Assembly (NCBI RefSeq): GCF_001043955.1
Contig: NZ_LABZ01000037.1
Location: 35,000-98,999 of the forward strand
Source of the DNA: Methylobacterium tarhaniae
Lineage (GTDB): Bacteria > Pseudomonadota > Alphaproteobacteria > Rhizobiales > Beijerinckiaceae
Length of the DNA stretch: 64,000 nucleotides
Direction: 5' to 3'
Part shown: positions 52,048-61,051 of the stretch, one piece after another
Position numbering within the stretch: the first letter of the stretch is position 1
Layout: every line of letters starts with the position of its first letter
Position numbers and translations under genes: made by a program
The notes under the pieces: model-generated
What the model saw: only the letters and a program-made list of their open reading frames with translations
Databases searched by the model: none
What the model was told of the DNA's origin: nothing

Positions 52048-52686
52048 CTAGTGGGAGGAGGGCGGTCCCGCGCCGACGCTCGCCTCGGTCAGGAGGCGCA
52101 CCTCGGCCGCCATCAGGCCCTTGGAGCCGTCGCCGTAGCGCACCATGACGTGCTCGCCGGGCTTCAGCTCGGCGATGCCGTAGCGCCGCAGCGTCTCCAT
52201 GTGGACGAAGATGTCCGGCGTGCCGTCGCCGCGGCTCAGGAAGCCGAAGCCGCGCAGGCGGTTGAACCACTTCACCACCGCAGTCTCGAGCCCGCTGGTC
52301 GGCACCACGGTGACATGGGTGCGCGGCATCGGCAGCTCGGCCGGATGGGTCGCGGTCGATTGGTCGAGGGAGATCACCCGGAAGGCCTGCCAGCCGCGCG
52401 GACGCTGCACCGCCTCGACCACGATCCGGGCACCCTCGCTGGCGCTCTGGTGACCGTCGCGGCGCAGGCAGGTGACATGAAGCAGCACGTCGGGCGCGCC
52501 GCTATCCGGCACGATGAAGCCGAAGCCCTTCGCGACGTCGAACCACTTGATCCGGCCGCTGACCTCGACGAGCTCGGTCGGGCGTTCCGCCGCCGCGTCG
52601 AGCCCGGGCCGGGAGTCGCGCGCGCTCTCCACGAACGCGCCCACCGGTCGTTCCCCGGCGAGGCCTGAACCGAACTCGTCCGACAT
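52048..52686 (-). CDS. Protein with two cold-shock domains
   Basis: A 212-residue nucleic-acid-binding protein. CSD1 (about residues 42-105) has [18 protein letters not shown] and DVLLHV. CSD2 (about 133-200) has [18 protein letters not shown] and DIFVHMETL. The RNP1 and RNP2 motifs are intact in CSD2; CSD1 has the altered [10 protein letters not shown] for RNP2. It starts at the ATG at 52686. The double-domain form is typical for alphaproteobacteria. Confidence 0.92.
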   Translation of the reverse strand: MSDEFGSGLAGERPVGAFVESARDSRPGLDAAAERPTELVEVSGRIKWFDVAKGFGFIVPDSGAPDVLLHVTCLRRDGHQSASEGARIVVEAVQRPRGWQAFRVISLDQSTATHPAELPMPRTHVTVVPTSGLETAVVKWFNRLRGFGFLSRGDGTPDIFVHMETLRRYGIAELKPGEHVMVRYGDGSKGLMAAEVRLLTEASVGAGPPSSH

Positions 52687-52942
52687 CGTAAGCAACCCAC
52701 TCGAATCGCGTCGCGCGCTTCACCGGCAGATTAACAAAGTCATGACTTCGGGGAAGCCCAAATCGGCCGAGTTGAGACGGTCGACCCGCCTGTCCTGGCC
52801 GATTTCGCCGGTTCGGCGCGCATTCTGCAATCCGGAGAGGCATCCATCGAGGAAAACCGCCGAGGGTTGCAGCTTCGACGGCGATCCTTCTCGCCTCTGC
52901 GCGTTTTCGCCGCAGATGCGGGCATGGGCGCCGGGCTCGGCT

Positions 52943-53977
52943 ATGACGGCGCCTCAGCACCGCTCCGGAGATCCCGCGATTCAGAACCCGCCCCCTCCCA
53001 CCGCGCCGGCCCGGCGCCTCGCGGTCATCGATCTCGCCCGCGGCGTCGCGCTCCTGGCGATGGCGCTCTATCACCTGACCTGGGACCTCGGCTTCCTGCG
53101 TCTGACGCCCGAGAACGCCGCCCTGTCGCCCCTGGGCCGGGCCGCGGCGCACGGCATCGCGGCGAGCTTCCTGATGCTGGTCGGGGTGAGCCTCGTCCTG
53201 GCGCAGGGCCGGAAGTCGGGGTGGTGGCGTTCCTACCTGGCCCGGCTCGGGCGCATCGCCCTGGCGGCGGGGGCGATCTCGCTCGCCACCTCCTGGCTGT
53301 TCCCCGATTCGTGGATCTTCTTCGGCATCCTGCACTGCATCGCCTTGTCGAGCGTGCTGGCGCTGCCGGCGCTGAAGGCGCCCCTGCCGCTGGTGGGCCT
53401 CGCCGCCGCCCTCGTCCTCGCCGGGCCGACCCTGGCCGCCCGCGCGGGATCGCCGGGTTTCCTCGATGCGCCGGGGCTGCTCTTCCTCGGGCTCGGCGCG
53501 ACCGTGCCGACGACGAACGACTATGTGCCGCTCTTTCCCTGGTTCGGCTTCGTGCTCGCGGGAATAGGGCTCGGCCGGATCGGGCTGCCGCGTCTCGCGG
53601 CCTCGCGGGCGGGCGCCTGGGCGCCGCGCGGTGGTGCCGGGCGGCTCGCGACGGCGGCCGGGCGGCACAGCCTCGCGGTCTACCTCCTGCATCAGCCGCT
53701 GCTGCTCGGGCTGCTCTACGGGGTGGCGGCCGTCACAGGGCCGCATCCGCGGGCGGGGGAGGGGCAGTTCCTGCGCGAGTATCGGGCGAATTGCGAGTCT
53801 TATGCAATGCAGCCTGCAATTTGCCGCATCGCGGCGCGCTGTTCTCTCGTGCGGTTGCACGACCAAGGGCTGTGGCAGCGGAACCTGCGCGGATCCTTGA
53901 CTCTGCCAGACCAAGCCACGGCGACCGGCATCTACCAAGAATGCTTGAAGGCTGCTCTCGGCGAGCAAGGCCGGTGA
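52943..53977 (+). CDS. DUF1624 / heparan-alpha-glucosaminide N-acetyltransferase-like membrane protein
   Basis: A 344-residue polytopic protein with RLAVIDLARGVALLAMALYH (family signature with the His of TM1), WDLGFL, GILHCIALSSVLALP, VPLFPWFGFVLAGIGLGR and RHSLAVYLLHQPLLL. Members are predicted acyltransferases that move acetyl groups across the membrane. The C-terminal 60 residues are a soluble Cys-containing tail. The start is taken at 52943; an in-frame ATG nine codons upstream is possible. Confidence 0.85.
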   Translation: MTAPQHRSGDPAIQNPPPPTAPARRLAVIDLARGVALLAMALYHLTWDLGFLRLTPENAALSPLGRAAAHGIAASFLMLVGVSLVLAQGRKSGWWRSYLARLGRIALAAGAISLATSWLFPDSWIFFGILHCIALSSVLALPALKAPLPLVGLAAALVLAGPTLAARAGSPGFLDAPGLLFLGLGATVPTTNDYVPLFPWFGFVLAGIGLGRIGLPRLAASRAGAWAPRGGAGRLATAAGRHSLAVYLLHQPLLLGLLYGVAAVTGPHPRAGEGQFLREYRANCESYAMQPAICRIAARCSLVRLHDQGLWQRNLRGSLTLPDQATATGIYQECLKAALGEQGR

Positions 53978-53995
53978 GCCGTTCACCGTCTCTGT

Positions 53996-54030
53996 CCTAT
54001 CCACGACCTCATCCTGAGGCCGTGGATAGG
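53996..54030. repeat. Long hairpin between convergent genes
   Basis: CCTATCCACG (53996-54005) pairs perfectly with CGTGGATAGG (54021-54030). The inner CCTCA/TGAGG continue the stem past one mismatch, giving 15 pairs and a three-base loop. The inner CCTCATCCTGAGG core is familiar from dispersed Rhizobiales repeats. It could also act as a bidirectional terminator between the DUF1624 gene and efp, though it has no T-run. Confidence 0.65.
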
Positions 54031-54090
54031 GCACAAGGAATGCGGGAAGCCGGCGGCCATCGGTGAGGGCCCCGGCCTCGACCCGTCAGA

Positions 54091-54660
54091 TCAGTCCTTG
54101 GCGCGCTCGACGTAGGAGCCGTCCGCCGTCATCACGACGATGCGGGTGCCGGTGCCGATATGCGGCGGGACCAGGGTGCGCACGCCGTTCGAGAGCGTGG
54201 CGGGCTTGTAGGACGACGAGGCGGTCTGGCCCTTGGTGACCGGCTCGGTATCCGTCACTTCGAGGGTGACGCGCTGGGGCAGCTCGAGCGCCAGCGGCAC
54301 GCCGTTATGGGTCGAGAGCATCACGGCCATACCCTCCTGGAGATAGGGCGCCATGTCGCCGATCACGTCCTCCGGCACGGCGAGCTGCTCGTAGGATTCC
54401 GGGTTCATGAAGTGGAACCCTTCGCCGTCGCTGTACAGGAAGGTGTGCTCCCGGTCCTCGACATAGGCGCGCTCGACCTGCTCGGTGGTGCGGTAGCGCT
54501 CCGAGACCTTCACGCCGTCGGTGATCCGGCGCATGTCGAGCTGGGTGACCGGGGTGCCCTTGCCGGGATGGATGTTCTCGGCGGAGAGGATCACGTAGAG
54601 CCGGCCGTCCTTGTCGACGACGTTGCCTTTGCGGAGAGAACTGGCGATGACCTTCGGCAC
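54091..54660 (-). CDS. efp: Elongation factor P
   Basis: Translation factor that rescues ribosomes stalled at polyproline stretches. The 189-residue protein has the modifiable Lys34 in [10 protein letters not shown], and the C-terminal domain with [16 protein letters not shown] and [17 protein letters not shown]. Its start is a GTG at 54660 ([13 protein letters not shown]), giving the family length; the longer frame to 54711 is not supported. It is divergent from epmA and epmB, which modify Lys34. Confidence 0.95.
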   Translation of the reverse strand: MPKVIASSLRKGNVVDKDGRLYVILSAENIHPGKGTPVTQLDMRRITDGVKVSERYRTTEQVERAYVEDREHTFLYSDGEGFHFMNPESYEQLAVPEDVIGDMAPYLQEGMAVMLSTHNGVPLALELPQRVTLEVTDTEPVTKGQTASSSYKPATLSNGVRTLVPPHIGTGTRIVVMTADGSYVERAKD

Positions 54661-54814
54661 GGGGCGAATCCTGGACTGGAAGCGTTGACAGAGAGCGGCG
54701 GCGTCCGCCAAGCCGCGGGCGTCGCGCGCCGCGCCGGCAGAGGATGCCTTCGGCCCGCCCTATCGCATCTCAGGCGCGACCGCCAGTCGCCCGCCACCCG
54801 ATGACACTCGACCC

Positions 54815-55882
54815 ATGACCTCTGCCTCGCCCTGGTGGGCCCCCCACGTCCATGCCGACCGCCGGCCGCGGCTGATCGTCCGCAACCGCATCGCCGCCGC
54901 CCTGCGCGGCTGGTTCGCCGCCCGCGATTTCGTCGAGGTCGGGGCCGCCATCCTCCAGGTCTCGCCCGGCAACGAGGCGCATCTCTCGGCCTTCGCCACC
55001 ACGGCGATCGGGCCGGACGGGGCGGAACACCCGCTCTACCTGCACACCTCGCCGGAATTCGCCTGCAAGAAGCTGCTCGCGGCGGGCGAGACGCGGCTGT
55101 TCAGCCTCGGGCCGGTCTACCGCAACCGCGAGCGCGGCGCGCTGCACCACCCGGAATTCACCATGCTCGAATGGTACCGGGCGGGGGAGACCTATGACAG
55201 CCTGATGCGGGACTGCGCCGCCTTCCTGGCGCTCGCCGCCGAGACGGCCGGCACCAAGACCTTCACCTGGCGCGGGATCGAGGCCGACCCCTTCGCCGAG
55301 CCGGAGCGGCTGACCGTGGCGGAGGCCTTCCAGCGCCATGCCGGCATCGACCTCCTGGCGACGGTGGCGCCGGACGCGGGCACGGACCGGGCGGGGCTCG
55401 CCGCCGCGCTGAGCGAGGCCGGCATCCGCACCGCGCCGGACGACACCTGGGCCGACCTGTTCAGCCGGGTCATGGTCGAGCGGGTCGAGCCGGCCCTCGG
55501 CCGCGGCCGGGCGACGATCCTGTGCGAGTACCCGATCCCGGAAGCCGCCTTGGCCCGGCCGAGCCCCGCCGATCCGCGGGTGGCGGAGCGGTTCGAGTTC
55601 TATTGCTGCGGCGTCGAGCTCGCCAACGCCTTCGGCGAACTGACCGATCCGGCCGAGCAGCGCCGCCGCTTCTCCGCCGAGATGGACGAGAAGGAGCGCG
55701 TCTACGGCGAGCGCTACCCCCTCGACGAGGATTTCTTGAGCGCCCTCGGGCAGATGCCCGAGGCGAGCGGCATCGCCCTCGGCTTCGACCGCCTCGTCGT
55801 GCTGGCGACCGGCGCCCGGCGGATCGAGGACGTGATCTGGACGCCCGTCGCCGAGTATCCCCGTGGCGAGGGAATGCGGTGA
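54815..55882 (+). CDS. epmA: Elongation factor P lysine aminoacylase EpmA
   Basis: Class II lysyl-tRNA-synthetase paralogue that attaches (R)-beta-lysine to EF-P Lys34. The 355-residue protein lacks the tRNA anticodon domain. It has motif 2 in GPVYRNRERGALHHPEFTMLEWY and motif 3 near the end (ASGIALGFDRLVVLATG). Other signatures are HTSPEFACKKLLAAGE and ELANAFGELTDPAEQ. Its stop overlaps the epmB start by four bases (GTGA), so the two are coupled. Confidence 0.95.
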   Translation: MTSASPWWAPHVHADRRPRLIVRNRIAAALRGWFAARDFVEVGAAILQVSPGNEAHLSAFATTAIGPDGAEHPLYLHTSPEFACKKLLAAGETRLFSLGPVYRNRERGALHHPEFTMLEWYRAGETYDSLMRDCAAFLALAAETAGTKTFTWRGIEADPFAEPERLTVAEAFQRHAGIDLLATVAPDAGTDRAGLAAALSEAGIRTAPDDTWADLFSRVMVERVEPALGRGRATILCEYPIPEAALARPSPADPRVAERFEFYCCGVELANAFGELTDPAEQRRRFSAEMDEKERVYGERYPLDEDFLSALGQMPEASGIALGFDRLVVLATGARRIEDVIWTPVAEYPRGEGMR

Positions 55883-56949
55883 GCGGGGCGATCCGCAATG
55901 CGGGCGATCTCGCGGCGCGCAGGCTCGTGCCGGCGGAGCGGCTGCCGGCCCTCGAACGGGTGGCGGCGCGCTACGCCGTCGCGATCACCCCGGACATCGC
56001 CGAGCTGATCGCCGATCCGGATGACGCCATTGGCCGGCAATTCGTGCCGCGGGCCGAGGAGCTGGTCACCAGCCCGGAAGAGCGGGCCGACCCGATCGGC
56101 GACGAGGCGCACGCGCCGGTCCCCGGCATCGTCCACCGCTACCCCGACCGGGTGCTGCTGAAGCCCCTCCACGTCTGCCCGGTCTATTGCCGCTTCTGCT
56201 TCCGCCGCGAGGTGGTGGGGCCGGACGGGCAGGGCAGCCTCACGGAGTCCGAACTCGACGCGGCCCTCGCCTACATCGCCGGCCATCCGGAGATCTGGGA
56301 GGTGGTGGTCACCGGCGGCGATCCGCTGGTGCTCTCGCCCCGGCGCCTCGGCCGCATCGCCGCCGCGCTGAAGGACATCCCGCATGTGCGGGTGCTGCGG
56401 CTCCATACCCGCGTGCCGGTGGTCGATCCGGGCCGAGTCGATGCCGCGCTGGTCGCGGCGCTGAAAAGCTTCGAGGGCGCGGTGTTCGTGGCGCTCCACG
56501 CCAACCATCCGCGGGAATTCTCTGGAAGCGCCCGCGCGGCGATCGCGCGCCTCGTCGATGCCGGCATCCCGATGGTGAGCCAGTCGGTGCTGCTGGCCGG
56601 AATCAACGACGATCCCGAGACCCTCGCCGCCCTGATGCGGGCCTTCGTCGAGAACCGGATCAAGCCCTATTACCTGCATCACGGCGACCTCGCCCCGGGC
56701 ACCGGCCACCTGCGCACCACCCTCGATCACGGCCAGGACCTGATGCGCGGGTTGCGCGGCCGGGTGTCCGGCCTGGCGCAGCCGACCTACGTCCTCGACA
56801 TCCCGGGCGGATACGGCAAGGTGCCGGTGGGACCCGGCTACCTGGCGGGCGGGCCCGCGGGCTGGACCGTCACCGACCCGCAGGGCGCGACCCACGCCTA
56901 CCCGCCGAAACAGGAGGACACGCCATGCGCAGGCTCTGGGGACGGCTGA
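55879..56949 (+). CDS. epmB: EF-P beta-lysylation protein EpmB (lysine 2,3-aminomutase)
   Basis: Radical-SAM PLP enzyme that makes (R)-beta-lysine for EF-P. The 356-residue protein has the cluster motif CPVYCRFCF (Cys100, Cys104, Cys107), then VVTGGDPLVL, LRLHTRVPVVDPGRV, VALHANHPREF and PYYLHHGDLAPGTGHLR. It starts with a GTG at 55879 inside the epmA stop. Its last 25 bp overlap the GST gene. Confidence 0.95.
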   Translation: MSGAIRNAGDLAARRLVPAERLPALERVAARYAVAITPDIAELIADPDDAIGRQFVPRAEELVTSPEERADPIGDEAHAPVPGIVHRYPDRVLLKPLHVCPVYCRFCFRREVVGPDGQGSLTESELDAALAYIAGHPEIWEVVVTGGDPLVLSPRRLGRIAAALKDIPHVRVLRLHTRVPVVDPGRVDAALVAALKSFEGAVFVALHANHPREFSGSARAAIARLVDAGIPMVSQSVLLAGINDDPETLAALMRAFVENRIKPYYLHHGDLAPGTGHLRTTLDHGQDLMRGLRGRVSGLAQPTYVLDIPGGYGKVPVGPGYLAGGPAGWTVTDPQGATHAYPPKQEDTPCAGSGDG

Positions 56950-57542
56950 GTTCCGTCAACGTGCAGAAGGCGGTGTGGGGCCTGGAGGAACTGGACCTGC
57001 CTTACGAGCGGGTCGAGGCCGGCGGCGCCTTCGGGCGGGTACGCGAGCCGGATTACCTGGTTCTCAACCCCAACGGCCTCGTGCCGGTGATGGAGGAGGA
57101 CGGCTTCGTCCTCTGGGAATCCAACGCGATCCTGCGCTACCTCGCCCGCGGCCATGGGGCGGGCGGCCTATGGCCGGAGGATCCGCGCGAGGCGGCCCTG
57201 GTCGACCAGTGGCTCGACTGGCAGGCGACCCGCTTCACGCCCGCGACCCGGGACGCGTTCTGGCAGACCGTCCGCACCCCGCCGGAGCAACGCGACCAGG
57301 CGGTGATCGACCGGTCGGTCGCGGCCTCGGAGGAATGCGCGGCGATCCTCGACGCGCATCTGATGGGCCGCGCCTACGCGGTCGGCGACCGCTTCACCGC
57401 CGCCGACATCGCCCTCGGCGCCGCCACCCACCGCTGGCTCCACCTCGACGTGCCCCGCATCGAGCGGCCGGCCCTGCGGGCCTGGTACGACCGGCTCGGG
57501 GCGCGGCCGGCGGCCGCGGTGGCGCTGCCGGCCCTGAGCTGA
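56925..57542 (+). CDS. Glutathione S-transferase family protein
   Basis: A 205-residue protein with an N-terminal thioredoxin-like domain (NVQKAVWGLEELDLPYERVE, NPNGLVPVMEEDGFVLWESNAIL, the glutathione-binding cis-Pro and ESNAI block) and a C-terminal helical domain with YAVGDRFTAADIALG. A CAGGAGG ribosome site precedes the ATG at 56925. Substrate unknown. It overlaps the epmB end, so it is probably read from the same transcript. Confidence 0.92.
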   Translation: MRRLWGRLSSVNVQKAVWGLEELDLPYERVEAGGAFGRVREPDYLVLNPNGLVPVMEEDGFVLWESNAILRYLARGHGAGGLWPEDPREAALVDQWLDWQATRFTPATRDAFWQTVRTPPEQRDQAVIDRSVAASEECAAILDAHLMGRAYAVGDRFTAADIALGAATHRWLHLDVPRIERPALRAWYDRLGARPAAAVALPALS

Positions 57543-57633
57543 GCCGCAGGGCCATGCGCTGGCGGCGTGGCCGCCCGGCCCCGGATCGGCTAGGTCTCGA
57601 TTCGTCCGATTTTCCCATGCCCCCGAAGGCCCG

Positions 57634-58338
57634 ATGCCGCTCGACAAGACGCTCCTCGACGCCCTGCAGGCCGTCACCACCGCCACCCTCACCACCGTGC
57701 TCCTGAAGAAGGGCATCCGCCGCTGCTGGATGCGCGGGCCGATGCCGCGCTTCGCCGCCGGGCAGCGGGTGGTCGGCCCGGCCTTCACCCTGCGCTTCGT
57801 GCCGGCCCGCGAGGACCTGGCGACCCCCGAATCCTGGTCGAGCCCGACCTCGACCCGCGCGGCGATCGAGGCGATGCCCGAGGGCTGCATCGCGGTGGTC
57901 GATGCGATGGGGGTGCAGGATGCCGGCATCTTCGGCGACATCCTGTGCGCCCGGATGAAGAAGCGCGGCGTCGCGGCGCTCGTCACCGACGGCGTCGTGC
58001 GCGACGGCGAGGGCGTCGACGGCACCGGCCTGCCCGTCTGGTGCTCCGGCGTCGCGGCCCCGGCCTCGGTGTCGGGCCTGACCTTCGTCGGCTGGGGCGA
58101 GCCGGTCGGCTGCGGCGGCGTCGCGGTCTATCCCGACGACATCGTGGTGGCCGATGGCGACGGCGCGGTGCTGATCCCGGCGGCTTTGGCCGAGGAGGTG
58201 GCGCTCGCCGCCGTCGAGCAGGAGCGCCTCGAACTCTGGATCATGCGCGAGGTCGACAAGGGTCTGCCCCTGCCGGGCCTCTACCCGCCGAACGCCGAGA
58301 CCCGCGCCCGCTACGAGGCGGAGACGGCTAAGGCCTGA
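57634..58338 (+). CDS. RraA-like / HMG-CHA aldolase family protein
   Basis: A 234-residue protein of the RraA/4-hydroxy-4-methyl-2-oxoglutarate aldolase family. It has FGDILCARMKKRGVAALVTDG (Arg and Asp of the oxaloacetate site) and VVRDGEGV, followed by GVAVYPDDIVVADGDGAVLIP. It lacks a clear RNase E connection in this context. Several members are aldolases with Mg; the annotation between the two roles is open. Confidence 0.88.
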   Translation: MPLDKTLLDALQAVTTATLTTVLLKKGIRRCWMRGPMPRFAAGQRVVGPAFTLRFVPAREDLATPESWSSPTSTRAAIEAMPEGCIAVVDAMGVQDAGIFGDILCARMKKRGVAALVTDGVVRDGEGVDGTGLPVWCSGVAAPASVSGLTFVGWGEPVGCGGVAVYPDDIVVADGDGAVLIPAALAEEVALAAVEQERLELWIMREVDKGLPLPGLYPPNAETRARYEAETAKA

Positions 58339-58365
58339 ACCCTCGCCTGAGCCGGGATCCTCCCG

Positions 58366-59169
58366 GTGTTCTTCGTGCTCTCGAAGGTGCTGTGGTTCCT
58401 CACGGCACCGTCGAACCTGCTCCTGCTCCTGGTTCTCGCCGGGGCAGGGCTCGCGGGTTCAAGACTCTCCTTGCGCTGGCGGCGCCTCGGCCTCGGCCTC
58501 GTCGCCACCGCCGGCCTCATTCTCCTGGTCGGCGGCGTCTCGCCGCTGGCCTCCCTGGTCTTCGGCCCGCTCGAGAACCGCTTCCCGGAATTCCGCGACG
58601 ACGGCGTGCCGGTCACCGGCATCGTGGTTCTGGGCGGCGCAGTCGAGACCGGGCTGTCATCCGCCCGCGACCAGCTCGTCGTCAACGATGCCGGCGAGCG
58701 CATGATCGCGCTCGGCGACCTCGCGCGGCGCTACCCTAAGGCCACGCTCGTCTTCGCCGGGGGCTCCGGCCGGCTCACCGGCGACGGCGCGGTGTCCGAA
58801 TCCGCGGTTCTGCGCCGCCACGCCGCGTCGCTCGGCGTCCCGCCGGAGCGGATCACCTACGACGACCGCTCCCGCAACACCCACGAGAACGCCGCCTTCA
58901 GCGCCGAACTGGTCAAGCCGAAGCCGGGCGAGCGCTGGCTCCTCGTCACCTCGGCCTGGCACATGCCGCGGGCGATGGGCTGCTTCCGGCGCGCCGGCTT
59001 CACGGTCACGGCCTATCCGGTCGATTACCGCACCGGCCCCGGCGCCGTCGCGCTCCATTCGACGGCCGGGGACGGCCTGTTCGAGCTGGACGTCGCGGCG
59101 CGCGAATGGCTCGGCCTCCTGGCCTACCGGGCCTCGGGCTACACGGAATCGGTGTTTCCGGGACCATGA
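58366..59169 (+). CDS. YdcF family (DUF218) membrane protein
   Basis: A 267-residue protein with two N-terminal helices (about residues 10-30 and 40-57). A DUF218 domain follows with IVVLGGAVETG, TLVFAGGSGRL, ITYDDRSRNTHENAAFSAEL and LLVTSAWHMPRAMGCFRRAGF. Members are implicated in envelope or cell-wall related processes. It starts with a GTG at 58366. Its 3' end overlaps the convergent DUF3253 gene by 31 bp. Confidence 0.9.
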   Translation: MFFVLSKVLWFLTAPSNLLLLLVLAGAGLAGSRLSLRWRRLGLGLVATAGLILLVGGVSPLASLVFGPLENRFPEFRDDGVPVTGIVVLGGAVETGLSSARDQLVVNDAGERMIALGDLARRYPKATLVFAGGSGRLTGDGAVSESAVLRRHAASLGVPPERITYDDRSRNTHENAAFSAELVKPKPGERWLLVTSAWHMPRAMGCFRRAGFTVTAYPVDYRTGPGAVALHSTAGDGLFELDVAAREWLGLLAYRASGYTESVFPGP

Positions 59170-59438
59170 TCGGCGGAGCGCGGCAACGAGAGCCGGTAGA
59201 CGCCGCGAAAGTCGTCCGGATCCGCCACCACCTTGCCCTTGCGCAGGATCGCGATGCGGCCCTGCTTCATCAGCCGCACCGCCTGGCGCCGGACCGGCTG
59301 CATCAGGGGGCCCCAGCCGTCCGGGTGGGGGCCTCCCAGGGCCCGGGCGACCTCGGAGGGGCAGACCGTCTTGTCGGGCCCGCGATCGGTGACGAGGCGC
59401 ACCAGGGTGAGTTCGATCTCGTAATCGTCAGGGATCAT
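59139..59438 (-). CDS. DUF3253 family protein
   Basis: A 99-residue, winged-helix-like small protein with KTVCPSEVARALGG, LMQPVRRQAVRLMKQGRIAIL and KGKVVADPDDFRGVYRLSLP, as in DUF3253. Function unknown; the fold suggests DNA binding (inference). Its 5' end overlaps the DUF599 gene by 11 bp, so it is likely read with it. Confidence 0.88.
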   Translation of the reverse strand: MIPDDYEIELTLVRLVTDRGPDKTVCPSEVARALGGPHPDGWGPLMQPVRRQAVRLMKQGRIAILRKGKVVADPDDFRGVYRLSLPRSADHGPGNTDSV

Positions 59439-60135
59439 CGTAATCCTGCAGGGCCCGGCGGGCGTCGGAGGCGAACTGGCGCTGCCACATCACGGTGAGC
59501 ACCATCGCGGTGGTGGCGAACAGCACGGTGGCGCTGACGAACCACCCGAGATAGGCCAGCGCGAAGAAGAACGCACGCTGCCCGCGGTTGAAATGGCCGC
59601 CCGCCACCACGTTCATGGCCGCCGCCCGCCGCGCCGCGCGCTCGATCCGGACCGGGTCGCCCTCCCGCGGCGGCACCGCGCCGATCAGGATGGCGCCGTA
59701 ATTGAACAGCCGGTAGGCCCAGGCGAACTTGAAGAAGGCGTAGACGAAGATCAGGGCGAGGCCCGCCACCTTGATCTCCCACACCGTCCGGGTCATCGGC
59801 GCGCCGAAGGGCAGGGTGGAGAACAGGGTCAGGGCGTCGTCGGCGGAGCGCGACAGGGTGAGGGCGCTGCCCAAGGCGATCAGCGCCGTCGAGGCGAAGA
59901 AGGCGGTGCCGTTCTGGAGCGAGGCGTTGATGGTGGTGTCGACCACCCGGTTCTCGCGCACGATCTGCTGGTCGGCCCAGGCGTGGCGGTAGCGGTTCAT
60001 CATGCCGTTGAGGCTGCGCTTGCCGCCGGACAGATGCTCGACCGCGTAGGAATAGCCCCACCAGGCCGAGAGGAAGCAGAGGAGGGCCGCGAGGTCGAGG
60101 AGCGAGAAGCTGCTGAAGCCCAGATCCGGGTGCAT
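59428..60135 (-). CDS. DUF599 family membrane protein
   Basis: A 235-residue protein with about four hydrophobic helices (LLDLAALLCFLSAWWGYSYA, TAFFASTALIALGSALTL, EIKVAGLALIFVYAFFKFAW, FALAYLGWFVSATVLFATTAM) and basic loops, including MMNRYRHAWADQQIVRENRVVD. This matches DUF599. Function unknown. It starts near the acylphosphatase gene and is followed by DUF3253. Confidence 0.9.
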   Translation of the reverse strand: MHPDLGFSSFSLLDLAALLCFLSAWWGYSYAVEHLSGGKRSLNGMMNRYRHAWADQQIVRENRVVDTTINASLQNGTAFFASTALIALGSALTLSRSADDALTLFSTLPFGAPMTRTVWEIKVAGLALIFVYAFFKFAWAYRLFNYGAILIGAVPPREGDPVRIERAARRAAAMNVVAGGHFNRGQRAFFFALAYLGWFVSATVLFATTAMVLTVMWQRQFASDARRALQDYDDP

Positions 60136-60146
60136 GCCGGACCTCG

Positions 60147-60443
60147 TCAGGCGGTCGGCAGGATCTGAACGCCGCGCATCGGCGCGGGCTGCGGCTCGGC
60201 GTCGCGATCACGGACCGCGAGATCCTGCACCCGCGCCCCGGGCGGGCCCTGGCGACAGGCCTCGATCACCGCCGCGACAGCCTCCTCCGGCCCCGCGAGG
60301 ACGGCTTCCACGCTGCCGTCGTGCCGGTTGCGCACGGTGCCGGAGAGGCCGCGCGCCTCCGCGACGCCCTTGGTCCAGGCCCGGTAGCCGACGCCCTGGA
60401 CCCGGCCCCAGACGATGATCTCCACGCTGCGGTGCCCGCTCAC
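60147..60443 (-). CDS. Acylphosphatase
   Basis: A 98-residue enzyme that hydrolyses acyl phosphates. It has [12 protein letters not shown] with catalytic Arg21 and [12 protein letters not shown] with Asn39. Small and cytoplasmic. The C-terminal block lacks the usual WGxV end but reads GVQILPTA. It lies 11 bp upstream of DUF599, so one transcript is likely. Confidence 0.93.
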   Translation of the reverse strand: MSGHRSVEIIVWGRVQGVGYRAWTKGVAEARGLSGTVRNRHDGSVEAVLAGPEEAVAAVIEACRQGPPGARVQDLAVRDRDAEPQPAPMRGVQILPTA

Positions 60444-60527
60444 GACCGTCCACTCCCCGCATACCCGTGGAGGCGGGCTCTAGAGCATTTCCGGGCGCCA
60501 GGGGAGAGTGTTCGCGGGGAAGAGCCG

Positions 60528-60938
60528 TCAGGCGCTCGCCGCCACCAGCGGGCGGACCGAGACGCTCGTGCGCGGCGCGGGCGCCCGGAAGCGCACGAGC
60601 TCGCCGAGCGGCACGAAGGCGTCCGGCGCGGCGCCGCCGACCCGGGTGCCGAAGCCCAGCGCGAAGGAGAGGGTGAGCTTGCGGTCGGGCGCGATGCCGA
60701 AGGCGTCGAGGGCGGCGGAGAACGCCTCGCGGAAGCTGCGCACGCCGCACCAGCTCTTCTCCGAGAGGTGGAGCGGCCATTCCCAGTAGCCGTCCGGCCG
60801 CCGGGCGTTCAGGCTGTCGCGGTCGATGAAGTAGCCGGTCTCCCGGTGCTCCAGGCCGTCCGCGTGGAGGCGCCAGTCCCGGTTCTCGAACAGCGGGGCA
60901 GCCTCGGCCGCTTCGTCGTCCAGGCGGGTGGTCTCCAT
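60528..60938 (-). CDS. Hypothetical protein divergent from the repair cassette
   Basis: A 136-residue protein starting METTRLDDEAAEAAPLFENRD. It contains RETGYFIDRDSLNARRPDGYWEWPLHLSEK, here cited as GYFIDRDSLN and YWEWPLHLSEKSW, then FREAFSAALDAFGI. No signal peptide or transmembrane segment. No family is recognised. Its start codon lies 61 bp from the perfect GAAC-N7-GAAC box, so it could be an SOS-controlled partner. Confidence 0.7.
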   Translation of the reverse strand: METTRLDDEAAEAAPLFENRDWRLHADGLEHRETGYFIDRDSLNARRPDGYWEWPLHLSEKSWCGVRSFREAFSAALDAFGIAPDRKLTLSFALGFGTRVGGAAPDAFVPLGELVRFRAPAPRTSVSVRPLVAASA

Positions 60939-60998
60939 GCGGGTCTCCCAAGGTTCCGCCGCGACGCCGCGCCGCCTCCCGGACCGGCTCGTCGTGTG

Positions 60999-61013
60999 GA
61001 ACATTTCCGGAAC
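60999..61013. promoter_or_regulatory. GAAC-N7-GAAC box, LexA-type SOS site of alphaproteobacteria
   Basis: GAACATTTCCGGAAC: GAAC (60999-61002), seven bases, GAAC (61010-61013). Alphaproteobacterial LexA recognises direct repeats of GTTC/GAAC spaced by seven bases. It lies in the 266-bp divergent region, 61 bp from the ATG of the 136-residue gene and 190 bp from the ATG of the repair cassette. Binding is inferred. Confidence 0.65.
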
Positions 61014-61051
61014 ACTGGGCTGATTTGCACAGGTCGTCAACAGGGATCGAT

